From Megasphaera stantonii (lineage in GTDB: Bacteria > Bacillota > Negativicutes > Veillonellales > Megasphaeraceae), in NCBI RefSeq assembly GCF_003367905.1, contig NZ_CP029462.1, forward strand, positions 1,736,001 through 1,800,000: a DNA stretch of 64,000 nucleotides. The letters run 5' to 3'. Positions 43,036-50,518 of the stretch are shown here, one piece after another. The notes beneath the pieces are model-generated. The model saw nothing but the letters and a program-made list of their open reading frames with translations, ran no database searches and was not told the DNA's origin. Position 1 is the stretch's first letter. Each line of letters opens with the position of its first letter. A program made the translations under genes and the position numbers.

Positions 43036-43248
43036 ATGATGAAGCGATTTTCTTTTGACCAGATGATCAATGTCATGGTACCGCTGCCGTTCAGCGGAGA
43101 AGCAAACGGCGAAGGCATTTACTGCCGCGGCGAAGATTTAGCCGCTTCTATCGGAGCGCAGCCTGTGCGCGACGGAGAACCGGTTCGCCAGATGGAAAGC
43201 CGTCAGTTTGATTTGACCGGCGTCTTTTGCCAGTACTGCTTTAACTAA
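43036..43248 (+). CDS. Small protein of unknown function with C-terminal CxxC
   Basis: 70 residues beginning MMKRFSFDQMINVMVPLPFSG and ending GVFCQYCFN; a further Cys lies in IYCRGED. It has a good promoter, AGGGAGGG 5 nt before the ATG, and a terminator 57 nt after the stop, so it looks like a real monocistronic gene. No membrane segment or signal is present. I do not recognise the family. No modification enzymes or exporter adjoin it. Confidence 0.6.
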   Translation: MMKRFSFDQMINVMVPLPFSGEANGEGIYCRGEDLAASIGAQPVRDGEPVRQMESRQFDLTGVFCQYCFN

Positions 43249-43304
43249 TTATGCTGCTTGTCCATACCATTTTTATCACATAAATCTTTCTATACTCTCT
43301 TTCG

Positions 43305-43336
43305 CGCCCTCGCCTCGTGCGGGGGCGTCTCCTTTT
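43305..43336 (+). terminator. Terminator after the small-protein gene
   Basis: CGCCCTCGC pairs with GCGGGGGCG (one G-U pair), 5-nt loop, then TCTCCTTTTT. Confidence 0.85.
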
Positions 43337-43390
43337 TCGGAACCCCCGGCGGCTGCCGGCCTTATGCCTGCTGTCCGCCGGGGTTCTTTC

Positions 43391-43665
43391 TTAGTCGTCT
43401 ATGTCGATGCGTTCGCTTTTGAAGATAACCGGCCGCGTTTTGTCGCTGCATCAGGTAATTCTTATCTTCTCGTTATTAACCTGCCGCGTATGATAGAGCC
43501 GCCCTGCAAGGCTGCGCAGGCGCAGCGGCTGACGCAGTCCCACGCTTCGGAACAGAATTTGCCGTCCAGCATGTGCCAGAAATCGCCGAGTTCGTCGTTT
43601 CGTTCTAACACAAAGGTGTCGCCGGCCTTAAGCAGGGGCAGGGAGCGGAGTTTCGGTACAGGCTA
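43391..43665 (-). pseudogene. Decayed gene resembling the TIGR04076 family
   Basis: On the minus strand one frame reads LPLLKAGDTFVLERND, then DFWHMLDGKFCSEAWDCVSR and LQGGSIIRG, and stops. A shift of one frame restores NNEKIRIT, a stop codon, then CSDKTRPVIFKSERID and a final stop. Together these match the end of a small cysteine-containing protein family that I recall as TIGR04076. At least one frameshift and one internal stop are present, and no start codon is in frame. The 528-nt gap 43249-43777 holds this remnant plus a terminator and a promoter. Confidence 0.65.
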
Positions 43666-43701
43666 TGGCGGCAAGGAACACGAAGGGGCAGCATCTCCGT
43701 A

Positions 43702-43730
43702 TTGACAAACGGGCCGGAGTATACTATACT
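43702..43730 (+). promoter_or_regulatory. Promoter of the MarR and acetyltransferase genes
   Basis: TTGACA, 17-nt spacer, TATACT. Confidence 0.85.
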
Positions 43731-43738
43731 GCATTTAG

Positions 43739-43750
43739 TTGAAATTTCAA
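43739..43750. promoter_or_regulatory. Palindromic operator for the MarR regulator
   Basis: TTGAAATTTCAA, a perfect 12-bp palindrome, lies over the likely transcription start of the marR promoter. Autoregulation is inferred. Confidence 0.6.
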
Positions 43751-43777
43751 TTAAAAAAACAAAAAGGAGGCTTGCCG

Positions 43778-44224
43778 ATGGAAGCGCTGGAGTGCGACTT
43801 GCTGCGCTATATTGGGACGCTGAGCCGGTGCATCCATTCGATTATGGATGAGAAATTCAAAGCCTACGGGTTTCAGCGGGGGCAATTTGTTTTCTTTACC
43901 CGCATCTGCGAAACGCCGGGCTTGACGCTGACCGACTTGACGCAGCAGTGTGCCGTCGACAAGGCGACGACGACCAAGGCCGTCGATAAGCTGGCCGCCG
44001 CCGGCTATGTGGAAAAACGGCGCGACAGCCGGGATGGCCGGGCATGGAACGTATACCCTGCGGAAAAGGGACTGGCTATATACGATGCGTTTATTGCCGA
44101 AGAAAACCGGCAGGCCGCGGCCTGTCTGGCCGGACTGAGCGATGAAGACAAGGCGGCGGCTCTGCGGCTGGCCGCCGTCATGAGCCGGAACGCCGCCGAC
44201 GAGTGGAACCGGATGAAACGATAA
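43778..44224 (+). CDS. MarR-family transcriptional regulator
   Basis: 148 residues with the winged-helix core (TDLTQQCAVDKATTTKAVDKL recognition region, then the wing EKRRDSRDGRAWNVYPAEKG). The ATG at 43778 follows AAGGAGG. It probably represses its own promoter and the acetyltransferase gene 17 nt downstream. The ligand is unknown. Confidence 0.9.
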   Translation: MEALECDLLRYIGTLSRCIHSIMDEKFKAYGFQRGQFVFFTRICETPGLTLTDLTQQCAVDKATTTKAVDKLAAAGYVEKRRDSRDGRAWNVYPAEKGLAIYDAFIAEENRQAAACLAGLSDEDKAAALRLAAVMSRNAADEWNRMKR

Positions 44225-44241
44225 GAAGGAAGACGGATGGA

Positions 44242-44754
44242 ATGATTACATTTCGCATGGCAACGACAGAAGATATACAGGGGAGCATGGCCTTAATAGA
44301 TCAGGCTAAGGCCTTTTTGAAGAACAAGGGCGTCGACCAGTGGCAGGACGGCTATCCGGAAGAACAGGATATTGCCGGCGATATTGCTGCGGAAAAGGGC
44401 TATGTCCTGACCGACGGCGACGATATGATCGCCTATTGCTGCATTGATTTCGGCGGCGAACCAGCTTATGAGGGCTTAAAAGGTCAATGGCTGGCCGACG
44501 GGCCGTACGTCGTCATTCACCGTATGGCCGTCAGCGACGCCTATAAAGGGAAAGGATTGGCAAAGCGTCTTTTTGCTGAAGCCGAAGCGATGGCAGCGGC
44601 CAAGGGCGTATATTCCGTCCGCGTGGATACAGATGAAGACAACGCGATTATGCGGGGCATTATTGCTGCGATGGGATTTACATACTGTGGGACGATTTGG
44701 TTTGCGAACAGCACGAAGATTGCTTTTCAAAAGGTGTTGCCGACGACAATATAG
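44242..44754 (+). CDS. GNAT-family N-acetyltransferase
   Basis: 170 residues with the acetyl-CoA site in AVSDAYKGKGLAKRLFAEAE (the R/QxxGxG/A position reads YKGKGLA) and a C-terminal FTYCGTIWF strand. It follows marR by 17 nt and shares its transcript, so it is likely the regulated function, possibly modifying a small toxic compound or peptide. The start at 44242 follows AAGAAGGAAGA. Confidence 0.85.
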   Translation: MITFRMATTEDIQGSMALIDQAKAFLKNKGVDQWQDGYPEEQDIAGDIAAEKGYVLTDGDDMIAYCCIDFGGEPAYEGLKGQWLADGPYVVIHRMAVSDAYKGKGLAKRLFAEAEAMAAAKGVYSVRVDTDEDNAIMRGIIAAMGFTYCGTIWFANSTKIAFQKVLPTTI

Positions 44755-44763
44755 GAAATATGC

Positions 44764-44791
44764 AAACGGGCTGCCTAGGGGCAGCCCGTTT
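44764..44791. terminator. Bidirectional terminator
   Basis: A perfect 12-bp stem AAACGGGCTGCC/GGCAGCCCGTTT with a 4-nt loop, between converging genes. It serves the acetyltransferase gene and the flavoprotein gene. Confidence 0.88.
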
Positions 44792-44797
44792 ATACTA

Positions 44798-45355
44798 TTA
44801 CAGGGATTTTCCTAATTCTCTTGCTTCTTGGAGTTGTGCCGGCTTGTCGATGATGTCACCGGCAGCCATATTGCCGCCAGCGTAGACGATGCCGAGATTA
44901 TTCCAGCCTAAATGATGGAGCAGGCCTTCATAAGCTGCTTTGACGGGAGCAAAATTATCTTCTGTATCGCCTTCGGCTGCCATAAGGAGAATGCAATCCT
45001 TTATAGGATTGGCATAGTTCGGATTTAATTCGGCGACGGCAAACAGGCGGTCAAAAGCACATTTTAGCTGGCCGCTGAATCCCCAGTAATACATGGGTGA
45101 AGCGAGGACAAGGATGTCGGCTGCGATATATGCAGGATAAATCTTGGACATGTCATCTTGCTGTATACAGGGATTGGCTGTGTCTGTACCGCCTCGGCAG
45201 CAGCCTAGACAGCCGTGGATATTCATGGTTTGCAAATCAAAACAGACGACGTCACAGCCAGCTTCTTTGGCGCCGTCTGTAAAGTGCTTAATGAGTTCTT
45301 TCGTATTGCCGTTTGCGCGAGGGCTTCCATTTAATATACAGATTTTTTTTTGCAT
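44798..45355 (-). CDS. Flavodoxin-fold NAD(P)H-dependent oxidoreductase
   Basis: 185 residues of the NADPH-dependent FMN reductase/iron-sulfur-flavoprotein-like family. The FMN phosphate loop is LNGSPRANGNT, and ASPMYYWGFSGQLKCAFDRL is the flavin-binding loop and dimer helix. A cysteine cluster, HGCLGCCRGG, follows about residue 50. It is divergent from an HxlR regulator, a common pairing for redox- or aldehyde-responsive genes. Confidence 0.87.
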   Translation of the reverse strand: MQKKICILNGSPRANGNTKELIKHFTDGAKEAGCDVVCFDLQTMNIHGCLGCCRGGTDTANPCIQQDDMSKIYPAYIAADILVLASPMYYWGFSGQLKCAFDRLFAVAELNPNYANPIKDCILLMAAEGDTEDNFAPVKAAYEGLLHHLGWNNLGIVYAGGNMAAGDIIDKPAQLQEARELGKSL

Positions 45356-45429
45356 TATAAAACGCCTCCTTTATTTGTATGGTATAATTATAGCAATATA
45401 TATAGATAGAATGAAGTACGCACAAATAT

Positions 45430-45442
45430 GTTAGATACTAAC
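45430..45442. promoter_or_regulatory. Possible HxlR operator
   Basis: GTTAG-ATA-CTAAC dyad 17 nt before the HxlR start, in the gap shared with the flavoprotein gene. A TATAAT (45383-45388) that is nearly self-complementary lies between the two genes. Confidence 0.45.
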
Positions 45443-45458
45443 TAAAAGGAGAGCGTAT

Positions 45459-45812
45459 ATGATTGTAAATTATATAGAAAAAGCTAATTTTGAAGATACG
45501 GGGTTCAGCTATACGTTGTCGTTGATCAGCGGCAAATATAAAATGGTAATCTTATATTGCCTCATGGAATTCCATGTTGTCCGATACAATGAATTAAAAC
45601 GATATATCAAGACAATTTCTCATAAAACACTGAGCAATGCATTGAAGGAACTCGAAAAGGACGGCCTTATCATTCGTACAGAATACCCCCAGATACCGCC
45701 GAAAGTTGAATATCGCCTGTCGAATACAGGCCTGTCGCTAATGAATATTTTAGATCAGCTTTGCATTTGGGGAGACGCTCATAAACCCAAGACGGAAAAG
45801 GCAGACGTGTAA
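45459..45812 (+). CDS. HxlR-family transcriptional regulator, first
   Basis: 117 residues with the HxlR winged helix: SGKYKMVILYCLMEF, then YNELKRYIKTISHKTLSNALKELEKDGLI and the wing PPKVEYRLSNTG. AAAGGAGAG precedes the ATG. Its codon use is more AT-rich than most neighbours. It likely controls the divergent flavoprotein gene. Confidence 0.88.
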   Translation: MIVNYIEKANFEDTGFSYTLSLISGKYKMVILYCLMEFHVVRYNELKRYIKTISHKTLSNALKELEKDGLIIRTEYPQIPPKVEYRLSNTGLSLMNILDQLCIWGDAHKPKTEKADV

Positions 45813-45855
45813 CGGGCCGGTCAGATGCGCTGCGCGGCGTATGGCAGCTTTGGTC

Positions 45856-46182
45856 TTAGCGATGCAGTGTTTTGTAGTATTCGCCCCATTCAGCCATCGC
45901 TTTTAAAATAGGGCTCAGGCTTCGACCTAAATCGGTCAGGCTGTATTCGACGCGAGGCGGTACCTCTGCATATACTTTTCGGCTGACCAGACCTTTTGCT
46001 TCCATGTCGCGGAGCTGAGCTGTCAAGACTTTTTGTGACACGGAGCCAATGGATTTTTTTAGTTCGCCGAAACGCTTGGTTCCGGGCAAGAGGTCACGAA
46101 GGATGAGAACTTTCCATTTGTCGCCGATCAGCATAAGCGTCGTTTCGACAGGGCAGGCTGGCAGTTGTTTTATCGGTTCCAT
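45856..46182 (-). CDS. HxlR-family transcriptional regulator, second
   Basis: 108 residues: PVETTLMLIGDKWKVLILRDL, FGELKKSIGSVSQKVLTAQLRDME and PPRVEYSLTDLGRSL are the family landmarks, with an N-terminal CP motif at about residues 10-11 that in related proteins senses redox or electrophiles. It is divergent from a PNPOx-like flavoprotein gene that it probably regulates. AGGAGG precedes the ATG. Confidence 0.9.
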   Translation of the reverse strand: MEPIKQLPACPVETTLMLIGDKWKVLILRDLLPGTKRFGELKKSIGSVSQKVLTAQLRDMEAKGLVSRKVYAEVPPRVEYSLTDLGRSLSPILKAMAEWGEYYKTLHR

Positions 46183-46222
46183 AAAAAGGCCTCCTATTCC
46201 ATAGTTTCTATTAGGTAACTAC

Positions 46223-46238
46223 AGCACAAAAAAGTGCT
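46223..46238. promoter_or_regulatory. Dyad in the HxlR/PNPOx intergenic region
   Basis: AGCAC-AAAAAA-GTGCT, a 5-bp dyad between the divergent genes; a candidate binding site of the second HxlR protein. Confidence 0.4.
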
Positions 46239-46329
46239 TACTTTACAATATATCTCTATGGAATTATTATAATCTTGCAAGCGGAAAGTTGCAATTTTTA
46301 AGATGTGCATAGGCAGGAGGTCTTTTACG

Positions 46330-46731
46330 ATGAAGAAAGTCATTGCGTTTTTACAGGAAAACCCCGTACAGTATTTAGCGACTATTGGCCGCGACGGTAA
46401 GGCGAAATGCCGTCCCTTTATGTTTGCCGGCGAGATGGACGGAAAGCTGTGGTTCTGCACGAACAGCACAAAGGACGTGTACAAGGATATGCAGGTCAAC
46501 CCCTATGTGGAGCTGTCCGTTTCCAGCCCGTCGTATGCTTGGATTCGCCTGAGCGGCAAGGCTGTCTTTGAAAACAACATGGCGGCGAAGGACATGTGCA
46601 TGGCAAATCCCATCGTCAAGGGCCAGTACGGCGACGCGTCCAATCCGATTTTCGAAGTCTTTTATTTAGCCGAAGCCCGTGCAGTCATCGCCGATTTTTC
46701 CGGCAATCCGCCTCAGGAATATTCTCTGTAA
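46330..46731 (+). CDS. Pyridoxamine 5'-phosphate oxidase-like flavoprotein
   Basis: 133 residues of the split-barrel FMN-binding fold: YLATIGRDGKAKCRPFMF, LWFCTNSTKDVYKDMQ and VELSVSSPSYAWIRLSGKA are typical of the small PNPOx-like group (often annotated nitroimidazole-resistance-like). The ATG at 46330 follows GGAGGTC. It pairs with the divergent HxlR gene. Confidence 0.86.
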   Translation: MKKVIAFLQENPVQYLATIGRDGKAKCRPFMFAGEMDGKLWFCTNSTKDVYKDMQVNPYVELSVSSPSYAWIRLSGKAVFENNMAAKDMCMANPIVKGQYGDASNPIFEVFYLAEARAVIADFSGNPPQEYSL

Positions 46732-46788
46732 GAGATGGCGGCATGAGGTATCTATGTCTTATAAAATATAATACTTTGTTATAATATA

Positions 46789-46834
46789 ACCGGCTCGCAG
46801 CAGGAGATTCTGTCCTTCCTTCGGGCCGGTTTTG
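46789..46834 (+). terminator. Terminator after the PNPOx-like gene
   Basis: ACCGGCTCG pairs with CGGGCCGGT (one G-U pair) across a 24-nt loop, then TTTG. Confidence 0.65.
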
Positions 46835-46915
46835 TCTGGGAAAATGGGTGCAGTTATACAATAGAACTCTCCAAATAGGGTATAATAGAACTATCTTTAT
46901 ACTCAGGAGGGATAG

Positions 46916-47788
46916 ATGATGAAGACGATAGGATTTATTGGCGTAGGGATTATGGGCAAGCCCATGGCCCGGAACTTGATGAAGCGGGGATTTTCCTTGA
47001 GGGTGTTTGCCCGGATGGAAGCAAAGGCGGCGGATCTCGTCGCCGAAGGGGCTGTATTCTGCCCGACTATCGGCCAGTGCGTGCAGGGCTGCGACGCCGT
47101 CATTACGATGGTCGGCTTTCCCAAGGACGTAGAGGAAGTCTATTTCGGCGCAGGTAATATTTTTGATAGCGCCGCATCGGGGACGTATCTCATCGACATG
47201 ACGACGACGAGCCCGACCCTGGCCGAAAGGATATACGTTGAAGGGAAGAAACGAGGCTTTCCTGTCCTCGACGCGCCTGTCACCGGCGGCGATACAGGTG
47301 CCATCAACGGTACCTTGTCTATCTTAGCCGGCGGCGACGAAGATGATTTCAAGTCTTGCCGGCCCTTGTTTGAAGCTATGGGAACGAACATCAATTATCA
47401 GGGAAAAGCCGGCAGCGGGCAGCACGCCAAGATGGCCAATCAGATTATGATTGCCGGCGCCTTGTCGGGTGTGTGCGAGGCCTTGGCTTATGCGAAGGCC
47501 AAGGGACTCGACCTGGACGTGTTCCTGCGCTCCGTCGCGACGGGAGCTGCCGGCAGCGCCCAGCTCAACGCCTTCGGCGGAAAAATCGTCTGCGGCGACT
47601 ATCGTCCGGGATTTTACATCAAGCATTTCATCAAGGATATGACTCTGGCAAAGAGCGAAGCCGAAGGGGAGGGACTTCATCTGGATATGCTGAGTCAGGT
47701 CCTGGCGAATTATGAAGCCTTGGCGGCGGAAGACGGGGCGAACGGCGAGCTGGGAACACAGGGCTTAATCAAGTATTATCAGAAATAA
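46916..47788 (+). CDS. NAD(P)-dependent beta-hydroxyacid dehydrogenase
   Basis: 290 residues of the 3-hydroxyisobutyrate dehydrogenase/tartronate semialdehyde reductase family. IGFIGVGIMGKPMARNL binds NAD(P), DAPVTGGDTGA is the substrate-binding segment, and GSGQHAKMANQ carries the catalytic lysine. Which acid it reduces is not clear: tartronate semialdehyde, 3-hydroxyisobutyrate or succinic semialdehyde are options. CAGGAGGG precedes tandem ATG codons; a TATAAT lies at 46881. Confidence 0.9.
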   Translation: MMKTIGFIGVGIMGKPMARNLMKRGFSLRVFARMEAKAADLVAEGAVFCPTIGQCVQGCDAVITMVGFPKDVEEVYFGAGNIFDSAASGTYLIDMTTTSPTLAERIYVEGKKRGFPVLDAPVTGGDTGAINGTLSILAGGDEDDFKSCRPLFEAMGTNINYQGKAGSGQHAKMANQIMIAGALSGVCEALAYAKAKGLDLDVFLRSVATGAAGSAQLNAFGGKIVCGDYRPGFYIKHFIKDMTLAKSEAEGEGLHLDMLSQVLANYEALAAEDGANGELGTQGLIKYYQK

Positions 47789-47801
47789 AGGGGGATTGGC
47801 T

Positions 47802-48338
47802 GTGACCTATACGATACGAAAGGGAACTGCGGCCGACGTGCCGGCTGTTGCGGCGGTGTACGACGCCCTGCTGCAGTATGAGGAAGCGCATGGCACGGCG
47901 ACGGGCTGGCAGGCAGGCGTGTATCCGACGGCTGCCGTTGCGGAAGGGGCGGCCGTCCAGGGAACGCTGTTTGTATTGGAAGACGGCGGAGCCGTCGGCG
48001 CGGCGATGATACTCAACCATGTACAGGCGCCGGAATACGCCGCTGCTGGCTGGCAGTACGGCGCGCTGCCGGAACAGGTATTGGTTCTCCATACGCTGTG
48101 CATCTCGCCGAGAGTGGCTCGCCGTGGGTATGGACGGGCCATGGTGCAATATGCCGAAGATTGGGCTGTCCGCACGGGCTGTGCCGTCGTGCGCCTCGAT
48201 ACGTGGATGCATAATAGGCCGGCCCGCAGCTTGTACGAGGCTTTGGGATACCGTCTGGCCGGGTCGTCGCCGGCCAAGCTGAACGGCCTGATTCCGCTGG
48301 AGCTGGTCTTTTATGAAAAGGCGGTCGGCAGGACATGA
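47802..48338 (+). CDS. GNAT-family N-acetyltransferase
   Basis: 178 residues with acetyl-CoA motif A in LCISPRVARRGYGRAMVQYAED and a C-terminal RSLYEALGYRLAG. The GTG at 47802 after AAGGGGGAT is the likely start. It follows the dehydrogenase by 13 nt and overlaps the exporter gene by 4 nt, so the three form one transcript. The acceptor substrate is unknown. Confidence 0.85.
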   Translation: MTYTIRKGTAADVPAVAAVYDALLQYEEAHGTATGWQAGVYPTAAVAEGAAVQGTLFVLEDGGAVGAAMILNHVQAPEYAAAGWQYGALPEQVLVLHTLCISPRVARRGYGRAMVQYAEDWAVRTGCAVVRLDTWMHNRPARSLYEALGYRLAGSSPAKLNGLIPLELVFYEKAVGRT

Positions 48339-49114
48339 TAGAGATAGGCGGTACGGCCCTGTCCTTGCTGCTGTGCGGCGTCGGCGGCATATTTGTCGGC
48401 TTCATCGATTCCATTGCCGGCGGCGGAGGCCTCGTATCCCTGCCCATGCTGCTTGCAATGGGGCTGCCGCCCAACCTGGCGATTGGTACGAATAAATTGG
48501 CCGCGGCCTGCGGCAATATCGTCAGCTCCGTACAATTTATCCGGGCCGGCAAGACGAAGCTGTCCTTGGCTTGGCGCATGATTCCCCTGGCCCTGGCCGG
48601 TTCGGCTGCCGGCAGCGCCTTCATGATCTATCTTCCCGAAGACGTGCTGCGGCCCCTGCTTCTCGCCGTGCTGGCGGCGACGGCGGCCGTCGTGTTTTTC
48701 AAACGCGATATCGGGAGGAACAGCGCGTCGGAATCGGCGAAGGTATTTTCCGCCAAGATACTGGCGGCGTCCTTTGCTATCGGTGCCTACGACGGCTTTG
48801 CCGGTCCCGGCGCGGGGACCTTTATGGTCATCGTCTTTGCCATGGTAGGCTTTGATTTCGTCGTCGCCGCCGGCAACGCCAAGATATTGGCCGTCGGGAC
48901 GAACTGCACGTCCTTGCTGCTGTTCATCATATGGGACCAAATCCTGTACGAATACGCCGTCGTTCTGGCAGCCGGACTGATGATCGGCGCCTATTTCGGC
49001 TCCCGCACGGCCATACGGCGCGGCGCGCCGTTTATCCGCTTCGTCATGATGGCTGTGACCATCGCCTTGCTCGGCAAGCTGCTGCTGGAATACGGCCAGG
49101 CCTATTTGCTGTAG
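48335..49114 (+). CDS. TauE/SafE-family membrane exporter
   Basis: 259 residues with about eight membrane segments in two related halves: FVGFIDSIAGGGGLVSLPMLLAMGLPP in the first and GAYDGFAGPGAGTFMVIVF in the second are the paired family motifs. Members move sulfite, sulfoacetate or other organic anions. Its start overlaps the acetyltransferase stop by 4 nt. Confidence 0.88.
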   Translation: MIEIGGTALSLLLCGVGGIFVGFIDSIAGGGGLVSLPMLLAMGLPPNLAIGTNKLAAACGNIVSSVQFIRAGKTKLSLAWRMIPLALAGSAAGSAFMIYLPEDVLRPLLLAVLAATAAVVFFKRDIGRNSASESAKVFSAKILAASFAIGAYDGFAGPGAGTFMVIVFAMVGFDFVVAAGNAKILAVGTNCTSLLLFIIWDQILYEYAVVLAAGLMIGAYFGSRTAIRRGAPFIRFVMMAVTIALLGKLLLEYGQAYLL

Positions 49115-49166
49115 TCCTGCTCCGTATCATATGACGAATTTTCATCACCTATCTGAATAAATTAAC

Positions 49167-49195
49167 TTTACAAGGGACAAACCCTGTAGTATGTT
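49167..49195 (+). promoter_or_regulatory. Promoter of the aminotransferase gene
   Basis: TTTACA, 17-nt spacer, TATGTT. The spacer holds GGG-ACAAA-CCC, a small dyad that might bind a regulator. Confidence 0.55.
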
Positions 49196-49265
49196 AAGTT
49201 TATAAAGAAATATGCGGCGTTGTGGAAATTAAAACGGCGTCGGACGGTGAAGGAGAGTGGTTCAT

Positions 49266-50465
49266 ATGGTACGATTGGCAAAGCGGATGGAAACGATGGA
49301 AGGCTCGGCGAGGATTGTGCGCCATTTATTCAGCGCCATGACCGATCCGGAGATAATTTCCTTCGGCGGCGGCGCGCCGGCCATGGAGGCCCTGCCCGTC
49401 GATATCGTGCGGGAAATTGCAAACGACGTGCTGACGAGGGACAAGCGCGGTCTGGAAGCGCTGCAGTACAACAATCCCATCGGCTTGAAGGATTTGCGCG
49501 ACGTCGTGGCCCGTATCCTCCTGGAACCGAAGGGCGTCCATGCCGAAGCGGACGACATCATGATCGTCAACGGCGGCTTGGAAGCGATGAACCTTCTCTG
49601 TCAGGTCGTCATCGGTCCGGGCGACGTCATCCTCGTCGAATCGCCGTCCTTTGTCCACTGCATCGAGATTTTTGAAATGTTTCAGGCCCACTGCGTCGCC
49701 GTGGAAACGGACGAAGACGGCATCGTGCCCGACGACGCAGAGCGGAAGATGAAGGAATACCATCCCAAGATGGTCTACGTCATTCCGACCTTCCACAACC
49801 CGACGGGCAAGACGCTGACGAGGGAGCGGCGGCAGCGGCTGGCCGAGCTGGGCAGCCAGTACGACGTGCTCATCCTGGAAGACGACCCGTACCGGGACCT
49901 GCGCTACAGCGGCGAAGAGCTGCCGCCGATCAAGGTATTCGATAAGACGGGCCATACGGTCCTGGCCAACAGCTTTTCCAAGATTTTCTCGCCAGGGTCG
50001 CGCCTGGGCTACGTCGTGGCGGCTCCGCCGATTATGGAGAGGCTCCTCGACGCTAAGACGGCGACGAACTCCCATACGTCGGCCCTGGCCCAGGTACTGT
50101 GCGCCGAGTTCTTCAAGCGGGGCTACTTCGACGAGCACTTGAAGAAAATCCGGGCGATTTACCGGGAGCGGCGCGACGTCATGATCGACAGCATCGACAC
50201 TTACCTGCCGAAAGGGACGAAGCGCGTCTTCCCCGACGGCGGCCTGTTTACCTGGGTCGAGCTGCCCGGCGACATCAATACGACGGAGCTGCTCCAGGAA
50301 GCGGCGGCCTATAAGGTGGCCTTCATCGCCGGCGAAGGATTTTTCGTCGAAGGAGGCGGCAAGGGGCGCAACTGCATGCGCATCAGCTTCGGCAACGTGC
50401 CGCCGGAAAAAATCCGCATCGGCATGGAGCGATTGGGACGGCTCATCGCGTCTAAAATGAAATAG
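49266..50465 (+). CDS. PLP-dependent aminotransferase (2-aminoadipate/LysN type)
   Basis: Class I/II aminotransferase of 399 residues. IISFGGGAPAMEALP, LQYNNPIGLKDLRD, IPTFHNPTGKTL, EDDPYRDLRYSG and ANSFSKIFSPGSRLGYV (Schiff-base lysine) match the group of 2-aminoadipate, aromatic and branched-chain aminotransferases related to MocR C-terminal domains. The ATG at 49266 follows AAGGAGAG. The true amino donor is not readable. Confidence 0.9.
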   Translation: MVRLAKRMETMEGSARIVRHLFSAMTDPEIISFGGGAPAMEALPVDIVREIANDVLTRDKRGLEALQYNNPIGLKDLRDVVARILLEPKGVHAEADDIMIVNGGLEAMNLLCQVVIGPGDVILVESPSFVHCIEIFEMFQAHCVAVETDEDGIVPDDAERKMKEYHPKMVYVIPTFHNPTGKTLTRERRQRLAELGSQYDVLILEDDPYRDLRYSGEELPPIKVFDKTGHTVLANSFSKIFSPGSRLGYVVAAPPIMERLLDAKTATNSHTSALAQVLCAEFFKRGYFDEHLKKIRAIYRERRDVMIDSIDTYLPKGTKRVFPDGGLFTWVELPGDINTTELLQEAAAYKVAFIAGEGFFVEGGGKGRNCMRISFGNVPPEKIRIGMERLGRLIASKMK

Positions 50466-50474
50466 GACATGATA

Positions 50475-50513
50475 ATACCCCCTGTCTCGGCGGCGTGCCG
50501 AAGCAGGGGGTAT
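50475..50513. terminator. Bidirectional terminator
   Basis: ATACCCCCTG pairs with CAGGGGGTAT, with an inner CGGC/GCCG, between converging genes. Confidence 0.8.
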
Positions 50514-50518
50514 GTGCG

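Noticed and set aside
43364-43705. Plus-strand 113-residue frame
   Set aside because: No family features; the minus strand over the same bases carries remnants of a real gene family.
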